A stretch of DNA of 64,000 nucleotides, taken from positions 103,829 through 167,828 of the forward strand of contig NZ_KE383966.1 in the NCBI RefSeq assembly GCF_000422985.1, written 5' to 3'. Source of the DNA: Erythrobacter cryptus DSM 12079 (GTDB lineage: Bacteria; Pseudomonadota; Alphaproteobacteria; Sphingomonadales; Sphingomonadaceae). Position numbers and translations under genes: made by a program. Below the pieces are notes generated by a model. That model did not search any database, had not been told where the DNA came from, and was given only the letters and a program-made list of their open reading frames with translations. Each line of letters begins with the position of its first letter. Positions within the stretch are counted from its first letter, which is position 1. Below are positions 43,280 through 51,865 of this stretch, in pieces.

Positions 43280-44230
43280 ATGGAAACCAGAGCCAATCAT
43301 CTGTGGGTCGGGGCGGTGACGCTGGTGTTGCTGGCGGCTCTGGCAGCCTTCATCGTCTGGATCGCGCGGCTCGGCCAGGGCGCGCAGGATGAATATGACA
43401 TCTTCTACAACCAGTCGGTCTCGGGCCTGGCCAATGGCAGCCAGGTGACCTTTGCCGGGGTGCCGGTGGGTCAGGTGACCGAGATCGCGCTGGCCAAGGG
43501 CAACCCCGAATTCGTGCGGGTGCGCATCAAGGTGAAACAGGACGTGCCGATCCTCGTCGGCACCCAGGCCACCATCCAGGCGAGCTTCACCGGGGTTTCG
43601 ACGATCCTCCTCGACGGGGCGCGCAAGGACAATCCGCCGATCACCTGCGAGACCACCGCCTGCCCCGAAGGTCGCCCAGTGATCCCGCCCGGGCGCGGCG
43701 GCTTTGGCGAGATCGTCGCCAATGCCCCGCTGCTGCTCGAGCGGCTGGCGACGCTGACCGAGCAGTTGAACACCATCCTCGGGCCGGAAAACCAAGAGGA
43801 GATCGCCGCGATCCTGCGCAACACCAATCGCCTCACCGGGGGGCTTGCCAATGCCACCCCCGAGCTTGAGCAGAACCTCAAGGATTTCCGCGGCGCCATT
43901 GCCGAGTTCAACCAGACGCTCGATGCGGTGGAGAAGCTGGCGCTCAGCACCGATGGCCTCGTCACCCGCGAGGGCGAGCCGCTGGCGCGCGAGCTGCGCG
44001 CGACGCTCAAATCGGCCAATGCCGCGCTCGCCTCGCTCGCCGCCACGCTCGAGGACACCCGCCCCGCCGCGCGCCAACTGCGCGAGACCACGCTGCCCAA
44101 TGCCGAGGCGACGCTGCAGGATCTGCGCGCCACCAGCCGGGCCCTGCGCGCGATCACCGAGAAGCTCGAAAGCGAAGGGGCCGGCGCGCTGATCGGCGGC
44201 AAGTCGCTGCCCGATTACAAGCCGAGATGA
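43280..44230 (+). CDS. mlaD: MlaD-type MCE domain substrate-binding protein
   Basis: A protein of 316 residues. One N-terminal membrane segment (about 9-30), then an MCE domain (about 38-115: SVSGLANGSQVTFAGVPVGQ), then a long helical, coiled-coil-like region with heptads of Leu and Ala (about 150-300). MCE proteins form hexameric rings that give lipids a passage through the periplasm. The long helical extension exceeds E. coli MlaD (183 residues) and could form a needle-like tube as in PqiB. Confidence 0.93.
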   Translation: METRANHLWVGAVTLVLLAALAAFIVWIARLGQGAQDEYDIFYNQSVSGLANGSQVTFAGVPVGQVTEIALAKGNPEFVRVRIKVKQDVPILVGTQATIQASFTGVSTILLDGARKDNPPITCETTACPEGRPVIPPGRGGFGEIVANAPLLLERLATLTEQLNTILGPENQEEIAAILRNTNRLTGGLANATPELEQNLKDFRGAIAEFNQTLDAVEKLALSTDGLVTREGEPLARELRATLKSANAALASLAATLEDTRPAARQLRETTLPNAEATLQDLRATSRALRAITEKLESEGAGALIGGKSLPDYKPR

Positions 44231-44243
44231 GAGGACGGATCGC

Positions 44244-44846
44244 ATGACCATCTCCTGCCGCCCGGTGCTGCTTGCCCTGCCGCTGGCGCTGGCGCTATCG
44301 GGCTGCATCAGCCTGGGCGGCAACCCGCCCGAGAGCCTCCTGACCTTGAGCCCCGAGACCCGCGCCCCGGCGGGCAGCGGCGCGGCGGCAGAGGCACAGC
44401 GCAAGGTGATTGCGGTTGCGGCGATCGATGCCCCGGCCAAGCTCGATGTGCTGCGCGTGCCGGTGGCGGTGAGCGCGACCGAGCTTGCCTATCTCAAGGA
44501 TGCCTTCTGGGTGGAAAAGCCGGCGCGGCTGTTCCGCCGCCTCGTGGGCGAGACCCTGCGCGCTGAGAGCGGGGCGCTGGTTCTCGATGGCGACGAGACC
44601 GCCCCGCTTGCCAGCGTCACCTTGCGCGGCACCCTGATCGACATGGGCTACGAGGCGCAAGGCCAGACAGCGGTGGTGCGCTTTGATGCGGTGCGCAGCG
44701 ATGGACAAGGGGCGATCGCCACCCGCCGCTTCGAGGCGCGCGAGACCGGGGTGCCGGCAGAGGCGCGCGCCGTGGGCGCGGCGCTCAACCGCGCGGCCAA
44801 CCGCGTGGCGGAAGATATCGCCGTCTGGATGAAAGAGGCGCGCTGA
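44244..44846 (+). CDS. ABC-type transport auxiliary lipoprotein
   Basis: A protein of 200 residues. The lipobox LALSGC gives a lipidated Cys at residue 21. The mature part fits the ABC-type transport auxiliary (PqiC/YmbA-like) family, beginning with SLLTLSPETR and an IAVAAIDAPAKLDVLRVPV core. It probably docks the MCE needle to the outer membrane. It ends the operon; its stop touches the stop of the convergent atp12 gene. Confidence 0.88.
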   Translation: MTISCRPVLLALPLALALSGCISLGGNPPESLLTLSPETRAPAGSGAAAEAQRKVIAVAAIDAPAKLDVLRVPVAVSATELAYLKDAFWVEKPARLFRRLVGETLRAESGALVLDGDETAPLASVTLRGTLIDMGYEAQGQTAVVRFDAVRSDGQGAIATRRFEARETGVPAEARAVGAALNRAANRVAEDIAVWMKEAR

Positions 44847-45551
44847 TCAGCCCTGCGCCAGGCGCACGAAGCGCCAGGCGGCAAGGAAATCGGCCTTGCG
44901 CCGCTGGCGCCGCGCCTCGGCCTCGGCATCGCGGCCCCACAGCTCGGCCTGCCATTCCTCCTCGAGGCAGGCCGCCTGCCACAGCGCCAGCGCCTCAGGC
45001 TCCTCTGCCGCCTCGCTTGCCAGCAGCGCGATGACGAGCGAGGCGGCAAGCCGGGTCATCGCCTCAAGTCCCGCCAGGGTGAAGGGATCGCAGCGCATCA
45101 GCCGCGCGCGCAGCGCGGCGAGGGTGGCGGCGGGCTGGGGGCGCGGCAGCACGCCGCTCACTCGGGCAAGGGCAAGCCCATGGGCCGCCTCGAAGCGGCT
45201 GACGAGCGGCTCCCACACCTGCTGCTGGCGGGCATAAAGCGGCTCATCGGGGTCGGCGCGGTAGCACAGCGTATCGGTTTCGGCATAGGCAAGCAGCGCC
45301 TCGGCAAGGCTGGTCGGGTCAGGGGCCACCTGATCGATGGCATAATCGGCCATGTCGCGCAGCGGCAGGCTTTTGGGATCGATCTTGTCGCCCTGCGCGC
45401 GCCATTCGCCCGCCAGCGCCTCGCCGAGCGCGCGCGCAGGCACCACCTGCGGCGCGCCGCCCACGGTCTTGACCCCGCGCGCGTCGAGCTGCACCTGCCA
45501 CCCGCCCTCCCGCGCGGCGAGGCTGACTTCGCGGTAGAAGCGGCGGATCAT
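44847..45551 (-). CDS. ATP12-family F1-ATPase assembly chaperone
   Basis: A protein of 234 residues. MIRRFYREVSLAAREGGWQV, the LDARGVKT motif, DMADYAIDQVA and ALARVSGVLPRPQP are typical of ATP12, which binds the alpha subunit of F1-ATPase during assembly and is found in mitochondria and alphaproteobacteria. The start overlaps the stop of the preceding gene (ATGA). It is the last of six overlapping minus-strand genes. Confidence 0.92.
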   Translation of the reverse strand: MIRRFYREVSLAAREGGWQVQLDARGVKTVGGAPQVVPARALGEALAGEWRAQGDKIDPKSLPLRDMADYAIDQVAPDPTSLAEALLAYAETDTLCYRADPDEPLYARQQQVWEPLVSRFEAAHGLALARVSGVLPRPQPAATLAALRARLMRCDPFTLAGLEAMTRLAASLVIALLASEAAEEPEALALWQAACLEEEWQAELWGRDAEAEARRQRRKADFLAAWRFVRLAQG

Positions 45552-45787
45552 CGGCGCTCCTCGTCCTGCCGCCGCCAGGCGCGGGCGATGAGCGGCGGGG
45601 CGAAGAAGAAGTCGATGAGGCCGGCAAGCGCGATCACCCCGCCCACCTGCCAGGGCAGGCCGGGGATGATGTGTCCGCGCGCAAGGGCAATGCCGATCAG
45701 CACCAGGGCAATGCCCGAAAACCGCAAGGCATTGAGCACGATGAAGCGCTGGCGCACGCGGGCCTCCCTTTCCTTCTCGCGGCTCAT
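45548..45787 (-). CDS. Small two-pass membrane protein
   Basis: A protein of 79 residues that I do not assign to a family. A charged N-terminus (MSREKEREARVRQRFIV) precedes two membrane segments (about 20-37 and 46-66), and the C-terminus is basic (RAWRRQDEERR). Both ends overlap neighbours by four bases, a sign that it is genuinely translated in the operon. The position between gph-like and atp12 genes suggests nothing specific. Confidence 0.75.
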   Translation of the reverse strand: MSREKEREARVRQRFIVLNALRFSGIALVLIGIALARGHIIPGLPWQVGGVIALAGLIDFFFAPPLIARAWRRQDEERR

Positions 45788-46446
45788 GGCAGGATCTCCG
45801 CGAGCAGGGCGCCGAGCGCGGCGGCATCCTCGGCCACGGCCACGGCCCCGTTCGCCAGCAGTTCCTGCGGGGCGTGATATCCCCAGCCCACCCCCAGCGC
45901 GCGCACCCCGGCGCTCCTGGCCATCAGCATGTCGAAGCTGGTGTCCCCGATCATCACCGCCTCGCCCGGCAGCGCCCCGGCCTCAAGCAGCGCCGCCTCG
46001 AGCATCGCCGGGTGCGGCTTTGACGGGTGGCGATCGGCGGTCTGGAGCGAGACGAACAGATCGGCAATGCCATGCGCGGCAAGGCAGGCGGCCAGCCCGC
46101 GATCGGATTTGCCGGTGGCGATCGCCAGGCTCCATCCGGCGCGGCGAAGCGCGGTGAGCAGCTCGGCAATGCCGTCATAGAGCGGCTCGTCGATCAGGCC
46201 CTCGGCGCGCCGGGCGCGGTAGCTTGCGCGGTAGAACTCGGCCACCGCCGCGGCCTCGTCGGGCGCAAGCTCGGGCGCGAGCGCGCGCACCGCGGCCGGC
46301 AGGCTCAGCCCGACGATGCGGCGCACCGCCTGGGGCGCGGGCGCGGGGAGCGAAGCGCGGGCAAAGGCGCGCGCCATCGCCCAGCACACATCGGCCTGGC
46401 CATCAACCAGCGTGCCATCGCAATCGAACACCGCCAGCCGTCTCAT
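45784..46446 (-). CDS. HAD-family phosphatase (phosphoglycolate-phosphatase-like)
   Basis: A protein of 220 residues. HAD motif I is FDCDGTLVD (Asp8, Asp10), motif II is in AIATGKS, and motif IV is GDTSFDM. The alpha-helical C1 cap between motifs I and II fits the Gph/pyrophosphatase group; the cap sequence does not fix the substrate. Four-base overlaps with the genes on both sides indicate an operon. Confidence 0.9.
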   Translation of the reverse strand: MRRLAVFDCDGTLVDGQADVCWAMARAFARASLPAPAPQAVRRIVGLSLPAAVRALAPELAPDEAAAVAEFYRASYRARRAEGLIDEPLYDGIAELLTALRRAGWSLAIATGKSDRGLAACLAAHGIADLFVSLQTADRHPSKPHPAMLEAALLEAGALPGEAVMIGDTSFDMLMARSAGVRALGVGWGYHAPQELLANGAVAVAEDAAALGALLAEILP

Positions 46447-47042
46447 GCCGCAAGGTTCCGGATCAGGTGGGCAAGCGCGGCGTGCCCGGCCGCCTCCAGC
46501 CCCGCAGCGATGCGGGCACGATCACCCGCGGGCTTGTTCTGCGAGAGCTTGAGCGTCGGCCGCCAGGCCAGCACTTCCAGCTCGAAGCCGATGATCGCGC
46601 GCATCAGCCTGTCCCACACATGCCGCGAGGTCTCCTCGGCCCGCCACGGCGCGCCTTCGAGCCGGCCTTCGTGCCGGGCAATCGCGGCGTGAAGGAAGCC
46701 TTCGAGCCCCTCTGCCTCCATCCGCCGCACCCGGCCCTCAAGCTCGAGCGCGACATAGTCCCAGGTGGGCACGGTGTCACGATTGGCATACCAGCGCGGG
46801 GAGACATAGGCATCCGGGCCATTGACGAGGATCAGCGCAGTCGCGCCATCAAGGTGGCGGGCGAGCGCATTGCCGCGGGCGAGGTGGAACTGCACCGCCC
46901 CGTCGCCGGTCGAAATCAGCGGGGTGTGGGCCACGCGCGGGCCATCGGGGGTTGCGGCAAAGACCATGCCGAAGCCGATCTCGTCGATCAGGCTTTCGCA
47001 CAGCGCGCGATCATCGCTGCGATAAAGCGGGTTGGGATGCAT
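46443..47042 (-). CDS. PaiB-like FMN-binding protein
   Basis: A protein of 199 residues, the usual PaiB length. The start MHPNPLYRSDDRALCESLID, the FMN-site segment PRVAHTPLIS, YVSPRWYANRDTVPTWDYVA and the end segment LSQNKPAGDRARIAAGLE are all family hallmarks. PaiB is named as a negative regulator of sporulation and protease genes in Bacillus, but members elsewhere look like flavin-binding split-barrel proteins with no proven role. It overlaps both neighbours. Confidence 0.9.
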   Translation of the reverse strand: MHPNPLYRSDDRALCESLIDEIGFGMVFAATPDGPRVAHTPLISTGDGAVQFHLARGNALARHLDGATALILVNGPDAYVSPRWYANRDTVPTWDYVALELEGRVRRMEAEGLEGFLHAAIARHEGRLEGAPWRAEETSRHVWDRLMRAIIGFELEVLAWRPTLKLSQNKPAGDRARIAAGLEAAGHAALAHLIRNLAA

Positions 47043-48220
47043 CAGCGGCGCGGGCCCCTGGCTGGCCGCGCCTTGCGCGCCCCGGCGCTCGCGCTGCCGC
47101 GCGCGCGGCGCGGCGGGCGGGCGTCCTTGCGCGCCGCTTTGAAATGGCGGCGGGCGGCCTGCTTCTTCTCCGCGGCGGACTTCTCGGGCACCTCGTCGCG
47201 CAGCGGCGCAGCGTCCGAGAGCGCCGGATCGAAGCCCAGCACCGCCATCGACTGGGCGAAATGGGCGGGCAGATCGGCGGTGACATCGAGCTTGCCGCCG
47301 CCCCCCTCGCCCGCCTTGGGCTGGGGGATGATGAGGCGCCGGGCATGAAGGTGCATCTTGCGGCTCACCGCTCCGGTGAGAAAGGCGCCCGGCCCGCCAT
47401 ATTTGCCATCGCCCACGATCGGGTGGCCGATCGCCGCGAGGTGCACGCGCAGCTGGTGGGTGCGCCCGGTGAGCGGTTCAAGCTCCACCCAGGCCGCGCG
47501 CGTCCCGGCCCGGTCAACCACGCGATAGCGTGTGCGGGCGCTCTGCCCGGTTTCGAAATCGACATGCATCTTCTCGCCCCCGGTGCCGGGCTGCTTGGCG
47601 ATCGGGGCATCGATCACGCCTTCGGCCGGCTCGGGCACGCCGACGACGAGCGCCCAATAGACCTTGCGCGCGCTGCGGCTGGCAAAGCGCTTGGCATAGC
47701 TTGCCGCGCTGCCCGGGGTGCGGGCGATGAGCAGCACGCCCGAGGTGTCCTTGTCGAGCCGGTGGACGAGCCGCGGGCGCGGCTGGCCCGGTTGGGTGAT
47801 GAAGGCATCGAGCAGGCCATCGACATGGCGGGTGGTCTTGCTGCCGCCCTGGGTGGCAAGCCCGGGGGGCTTGTTGAGCACGATCGCGCTCGGGGTCTCG
47901 CAGATCACCATGGCGCGCGCCGCGGCGATCTCCTCGGCGCCGAGCGCGCGGGCGCGCGCGGCAGCAGCCGGGCGGCGAGTGGCCTCATCGCCCCCCGGGG
48001 GCACGCGCAGCACCTGCCCGGCGGCGAGCCGATCCTCGGCGCGCACGCGCTTGCCATCCACGCGGATCTGCCCGGTGCGCGCCCAGCGCGAGACCGTGGC
48101 AAAGCCCACCTCGGGCAGGTTGCGCTTGAACCAGCGGTCAAGCCGGATGCCGTCATCATCGGCGCTGATGGTGAACTGGCGCACCGCGCCGGGGCCGCCC
48201 CCTCCTGCGCCGGTGCTCAT
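47042..48220 (-). CDS. RluA-family pseudouridine synthase (RluC-like) with basic tail
   Basis: A protein of 392 residues. An N-terminal S4 domain (about 22-75) precedes a catalytic domain with HRLDKDTSGVLLIAR. The C-terminal tail (about 345-392) is very rich in Lys, Arg and Ala and is likely RNA-binding and disordered. It differs from the RluD-like enzyme at 20428-21381 and matches RluC-type enzymes, which modify 23S rRNA. The gene overlaps crcB upstream (ATGA) and the paiB-like gene downstream (TGATG). Confidence 0.9.
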   Translation of the reverse strand: MSTGAGGGGPGAVRQFTISADDDGIRLDRWFKRNLPEVGFATVSRWARTGQIRVDGKRVRAEDRLAAGQVLRVPPGGDEATRRPAAAARARALGAEEIAAARAMVICETPSAIVLNKPPGLATQGGSKTTRHVDGLLDAFITQPGQPRPRLVHRLDKDTSGVLLIARTPGSAASYAKRFASRSARKVYWALVVGVPEPAEGVIDAPIAKQPGTGGEKMHVDFETGQSARTRYRVVDRAGTRAAWVELEPLTGRTHQLRVHLAAIGHPIVGDGKYGGPGAFLTGAVSRKMHLHARRLIIPQPKAGEGGGGKLDVTADLPAHFAQSMAVLGFDPALSDAAPLRDEVPEKSAAEKKQAARRHFKAARKDARPPRRARGSASAGARKARPARGPRR

Positions 48221-48633
48221 GGCGCGCTCTGGGCGATGAGAAGGCCGACGAGCAGCGCCGCCATCCCCGCGATCAGCGAGGCCGCGCCATAGCCGGCGGC
48301 AAGCACGCCCTCGCCGCGGTGCACCAGCGTCACCAGCTCGGCGCTGAAGGCGCTGAAGGTGGTAAAGCCGCCGAGCAGCCCGACGCCGATGAGCAGCCGC
48401 GCGCTCTCCGCCCCGGCGCCAGAAACACTGCCGCGCGCCAGCCAGCCGAGCAGCGCCCCCATCAGCAGGCTGCCGATGATGTTGACGCTGAGCGTGCCCC
48501 AGGGAAAGCTGTTGTCCGGCCCGAAGGCAGCGGTGACGATCCGCACCGCGTGATAGCGCGCCATGGCGCCCACGGCGCCGCCGGCAGCCACGAGCGCCGA
48601 GGCGGCGAGGGGGGAGAGGGGAACCGCGGTCAT
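48217..48633 (-). CDS. crcB: Fluoride ion channel CrcB/Fluc
   Basis: A protein of 138 residues with four membrane segments, the standard Fluc length. GGAVGAMARYHAVR, the pore GTLSVNIIGSLLMG and the GGFTTFSAFS motif with its phenylalanines are family hallmarks. A dual-topology dimer exports fluoride. A fluoride riboswitch was looked for upstream and not found. First gene of the overlapping six-gene operon. Confidence 0.95.
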   Translation of the reverse strand: MTAVPLSPLAASALVAAGGAVGAMARYHAVRIVTAAFGPDNSFPWGTLSVNIIGSLLMGALLGWLARGSVSGAGAESARLLIGVGLLGGFTTFSAFSAELVTLVHRGEGVLAAGYGAASLIAGMAALLVGLLIAQSAP

Positions 48634-48730
48634 GCCGCCGGCTCTTAGCGCCGGCTTGGCCTTCTGCCTAGCAGGCGTGCGCGCGGCTTGCCTTTGGGCG
48701 CAAGTTGGATTAGGGGGGGCGCGGTTTGAA

Positions 48731-48760
48731 GGGCGGCTCCCTTGCGGGAATCGCCCGTCT
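48731..48760 (+). other. Hairpin in the leader of rpsU
   Basis: GGGCG/CGCCC with an inner TCCC-TTGC-GGGA helix, followed by GTCTTTCATT. It lies about 84 bases before the rpsU start, in a 210-base gap from divergent crcB. It could be an attenuator, a terminator of an upstream transcript or a leader element of ribosomal protein control; only the structure is seen. Confidence 0.35.
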
Positions 48761-48843
48761 TTCATTGGCAATTCACTGCTTGGCCCGTGTGCCCGTCATG
48801 GCGCGCAAGGCTTCGCGCTCTGGAGATGAGGTAGTCGTCGTTT

Positions 48844-49050
48844 ATGCAGATCATCGTTCGCGATAACAATGTCGATCAGGCCCTGCGCGCGCTCAAGAAG
48901 AAGCTGCAGCGCGAGGGCGTCTATCGCGAGATGAAGCTGCGCCGCCACTACGAGAAGCCCTCCGAGAAGCGCGCCCGGGAAAAGGCTGCCGCCATCCGCC
49001 GCGCGCGCAAGATGGAGCGCAAGCGCATGGAGCGCGACGGGATCAAGTGA
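48844..49050 (+). CDS. rpsU: 30S ribosomal protein S21
   Basis: A protein of 68 residues, highly basic. [20 protein letters not shown] and [16 protein letters not shown] match alphaproteobacterial S21. S21 sits near the mRNA exit site of the 30S subunit and helps initiation at Shine-Dalgarno sites. It is monocistronic in appearance, with a leader hairpin upstream. Confidence 0.97.
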   Translation: MQIIVRDNNVDQALRALKKKLQREGVYREMKLRRHYEKPSEKRAREKAAAIRRARKMERKRMERDGIK

Positions 49051-49212
49051 TCGGCGCGCCGCGCGCCCGGTTCAACGGCGCGCGCGGTGCTGCAATCCGC
49101 CGCTTGAATCCCCAGGCACGATCAGCCATCAGGGCGCGGCGTTCACTCCGCGCCCTTTTGCTGCCCTCAGCGCGCGCCGCCCGGCGTGCCGCCAGCCAGG
49201 ACCGTAACGACC

Positions 49213-49803
49213 ATGACCGAAATTACCCGCGTGCCGATCCAGCCCGTCGCCAAGGGCTCGCTTGCCAAGCTGTGGATCGGGGTGATCCTCGCGGTGCTGG
49301 TGGGGGCGGGGCTTGCCTGGGCCGCGGTGCCCCGCGGCGTCAGCGTCGAGACCGAAGTGGCCGGCACCGGCCCCACCGCCAAACTCGGCGACGTCGTGTT
49401 CATGAAATACAAGGGCAAGCTTGCCGCGGATGGCAAGGTGTTCGACGAATCGCGCCCGATCCCGCTGCCGGTTGAGGGCATCTTCCCCGAAGGCACCCCC
49501 TTCCCGGTGGAGGAGGGGGCGACCATTCCGGGCTTCTTCGAGGGGCTTCAGCAGATGCAGAAGGGCGGCAAGTATCGCCTGTTCATCCCCGCCGACAAGG
49601 CCTATGGCGCCCAGCCCCCGGCCGGCGCGCCGATCCCGCCCAATGCCGATCTCGAGTTCGAGATCGAGGTCGTGGACATCATGAGCAAGGCCACCTTCGA
49701 TCGCAATCTTGCCATCCTGCAAGAGGCGATGCAGCGCCAGATGGGCAGCGGCCCCGGCGCCCCCGGTGCTCCGGGCGCGCCGCAGGGCACGCAGGGCCAG
49801 TAA
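49213..49803 (+). CDS. Membrane-anchored FKBP-type peptidyl-prolyl isomerase
   Basis: A protein of 196 residues. One N-terminal membrane segment (about 22-40) puts the FKBP domain (about 45-155) in the periplasm. Recognisable motifs are VFMKYKGKLAADGKVFDES, TIPGFFEGLQQMQKGGKYRL and YGAQPPAGAPIPPNADLEFE. A Gly/Pro/Ala/Gln-rich tail follows. It probably helps folding of exported proteins. It precedes gatC by 15 bases. Confidence 0.93.
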   Translation: MTEITRVPIQPVAKGSLAKLWIGVILAVLVGAGLAWAAVPRGVSVETEVAGTGPTAKLGDVVFMKYKGKLAADGKVFDESRPIPLPVEGIFPEGTPFPVEEGATIPGFFEGLQQMQKGGKYRLFIPADKAYGAQPPAGAPIPPNADLEFEIEVVDIMSKATFDRNLAILQEAMQRQMGSGPGAPGAPGAPQGTQGQ

Positions 49804-49818
49804 GGGTGGGCGCTGCGC

Positions 49819-50121
49819 ATGTCGGTTGACAAGGCCACCGTCGCCCGCATCGCCAGCCTCGCGCGCATCCGCATGGATGATGCAGCGCTCGAGCGCATGG
49901 TGCCCGAACTCAACGGCATCCTCGCCTGGGTCGAACAATTGGGCGAAGTCGATGTCAGCGGGGTAGAGCCGATGGCGGCGGTGATCCCCAACCGGCTGCG
50001 GTTGCGCGAGGACGAAGTCGATGCCGATCCGCTCACCGGCGGGGGCAAGCGCGATGATGTGCTGGCCAATGCCCCGGTGGCCGAACACGGGTTCTTCGGC
50101 GTGCCCAAGGTGATCGAATAG
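49819..50121 (+). CDS. gatC: Asp/Glu-tRNA amidotransferase subunit C
   Basis: A protein of 100 residues. [28 protein letters not shown] and [17 protein letters not shown] are GatC hallmarks. GatC wraps around GatA and stabilises the GatCAB complex, which amidates Glu-tRNA(Gln) and Asp-tRNA(Asn). gatA follows after a 107-base gap that contains a palindromic element. Confidence 0.95.
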   Translation: MSVDKATVARIASLARIRMDDAALERMVPELNGILAWVEQLGEVDVSGVEPMAAVIPNRLRLREDEVDADPLTGGGKRDDVLANAPVAEHGFFGVPKVIE

Positions 50122-50145
50122 GCAATTCATTGCGCTCGCCTCGCC

Positions 50146-50213
50146 ATCCCCGCCACGGCGGGGATCCAAGCCAGGGCTGGTGAGGTGAGCCGGTTCCCCG
50201 CGGGCGCGGGGAT
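50146..50213. repeat. Palindromic element between gatC and gatA
   Basis: ATCCCCGC at 50146-50153 is repeated inverted as GCGGGGAT at 50206-50213. Each end forms its own hairpin: CCCCGCC/GGCGGGG and CCCCGC/GCGGGG. This end-to-end symmetry is typical of small intergenic repeats of proteobacteria. It does not resemble the four-hairpin family elsewhere in this window. Confidence 0.6.
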
Positions 50214-50228
50214 GACGGAAGCAGGACC

Positions 50229-51710
50229 ATGACTGACCTCACCTCTCTTGGCGTCAAGGATATCCGCGACGGGGTCGCCCGGGGCGATTTCACCGCGCGC
50301 GAGGTGGCCGAGGCCTTCAATGCCGCCGTGGCCGAGGCCGCGGCGCTCAATGCCTTCATCCTCACCACCCCCGACCACGCGCTCGCGGCGGCCGAGAAGG
50401 TCGACGCAGCGCGCGCCGCGGGTAAGCCGCTGGGCAAGATGGCGGGCGTGCCGATCGGGATGAAGGACCTGTTTGCCACCCATGGGGTAGAGACCACCGC
50501 GGCCAGCCACATCCTCGAAGGCTTCACCCCGCGCTACGAATCGAGCGTCAGCCAGAAATTGTGGGACGCGGGCGCGGGGATGCTCGGCAAGCTCAATCTC
50601 GATCAGTTCGCGATGGGCTCCTCGAACGAGACGAGCTATTTCGGCAATGTCACCTCGCCCTGGCGCAAGGCCGGCTCCAATGCGGCGATGAGCCCGGGCG
50701 GCTCCTCGGGCGGGTCTTCGGCGGCGGTGGCGGCGCGCATCGCCCCGGCGGCGACCGGCACCGACACCGGCGGCTCGATCCGCCAGCCGGCGGCCTTCAC
50801 CGGCATCTGCGGGATCAAGCCCACCTATGGCCGCTGCTCGCGCTGGGGCATCATCGCCTTTGCCTCGAGCCTCGATCAGGCCGGGCCGATGGCGCGCTCG
50901 GTTGCGGATTGCGCGATCATGCTGGGCGCGATGGCGGGCTTTGATCCCAAGGATGCAACCAGCCTCGACATGCCGGTGCCCGATTGGGAAGGACAGCTCA
51001 CGAGCGACCTTAGGGGCAAGAAGATCGGCATTCCGCGCGAATACCGGATGGAGGGCACCGATCCGGCGATCCTCGAGGCCTGGGAGAAGGGCAAGGAATG
51101 GCTGCAGGATGCCGGCGCGCAGATCGTCGATGTCTCGCTGCCGCACACCAAATATGCCCTGCCCGCCTATTACATCATCGCGCCTGCCGAAGCCTCGTCC
51201 AACCTCGCGCGCTATGACGGGGTGCGTTATGGCCTGCGCGAATTGCCGCAAGGGGCGGGCCTTCAGGAGATGTATGCCGCCACCCGCGCCGCGGGCTTTG
51301 GCGATGAGGTCAAGCGCCGCATCCTGATCGGCACCTATGTGCTCTCGGCGGGCTTCTACGATGCCTATTACACCCAGGCGCAGAAGGTGCGCGCGCTGGT
51401 CGCCCGCGATTTCGCCCGCGCCTTCGAGGAATGCGACGCGATCCTCGCGCCGACCACGCCGACCGCGAGCTTCCCCTTGGGCTCAATGAACGAAGATCCG
51501 CTGACGATGTATCTGAACGACGTCTTCGCCGTGCCCGCCAGCCTTGCGGGCCTGCCCGCCATGAGCGTTCCCGCCATGCTCAATCCCGAGGGCCTGCCCC
51601 TGGGCCTGCAGATCGTCGGGCGCCCGTTTGATGAGCAGACCGTGCTCGATGCCGGCCTGGCGATCGAGGAGCGCGCGGGCTTTGCCGCGCGGCCGGAGAA
51701 GTGGTGGTGA
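50229..51710 (+). CDS. gatA: Asp/Glu-tRNA amidotransferase subunit A
   Basis: A protein of 493 residues, the standard GatA length. The Ser-cisSer-Lys triad is present: Lys79 in [20 protein letters not shown] and the nucleophile region [13 protein letters not shown]. GatA releases ammonia from glutamine and channels it to GatB. The C-terminal [13 protein letters not shown] region reads [20 protein letters not shown]. Its stop overlaps the start of a small membrane ORF. Confidence 0.97.
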   Translation: MTDLTSLGVKDIRDGVARGDFTAREVAEAFNAAVAEAAALNAFILTTPDHALAAAEKVDAARAAGKPLGKMAGVPIGMKDLFATHGVETTAASHILEGFTPRYESSVSQKLWDAGAGMLGKLNLDQFAMGSSNETSYFGNVTSPWRKAGSNAAMSPGGSSGGSSAAVAARIAPAATGTDTGGSIRQPAAFTGICGIKPTYGRCSRWGIIAFASSLDQAGPMARSVADCAIMLGAMAGFDPKDATSLDMPVPDWEGQLTSDLRGKKIGIPREYRMEGTDPAILEAWEKGKEWLQDAGAQIVDVSLPHTKYALPAYYIIAPAEASSNLARYDGVRYGLRELPQGAGLQEMYAATRAAGFGDEVKRRILIGTYVLSAGFYDAYYTQAQKVRALVARDFARAFEECDAILAPTTPTASFPLGSMNEDPLTMYLNDVFAVPASLAGLPAMSVPAMLNPEGLPLGLQIVGRPFDEQTVLDAGLAIEERAGFAARPEKWW

Positions 51711-51865
51711 GCGTTGACACACCGCTTGTGATCGCCGGCATCGCAATCATGCTGGCGGTGCCGGTGACCTTCATGGTCGCCAATTGGGTGAGGAAAAATG
51801 TCGATCACGGCGAAATGCGCTTCGGGCCGGACGGCAGGGTGATCGAGGACGAGGACAGGAGATGA
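51707..51865 (+). CDS. Small membrane protein between gatA and gatB
   Basis: A protein of 52 residues starting at GTG, four-base overlap with gatA (GTGA) and four-base overlap with gatB (ATGA). Residues 6-28 form one hydrophobic membrane segment ([20 protein letters not shown]), followed by a charged tail containing [14 protein letters not shown]. The exact junction overlaps on both sides argue that it is translated. I recognise no family. It could be a conserved small protein co-produced with GatCAB. Confidence 0.7.
   Translation: MSVDTPLVIAGIAIMLAVPVTFMVANWVRKNVDHGEMRFGPDGRVIEDEDRR

Noticed and set aside
41162..44440. Open frame of 1092 codons opposite the Mla operon
   Set aside because: It runs through four convincing genes on the other strand and has the His/Arg/Gly-rich look of a shadow frame.
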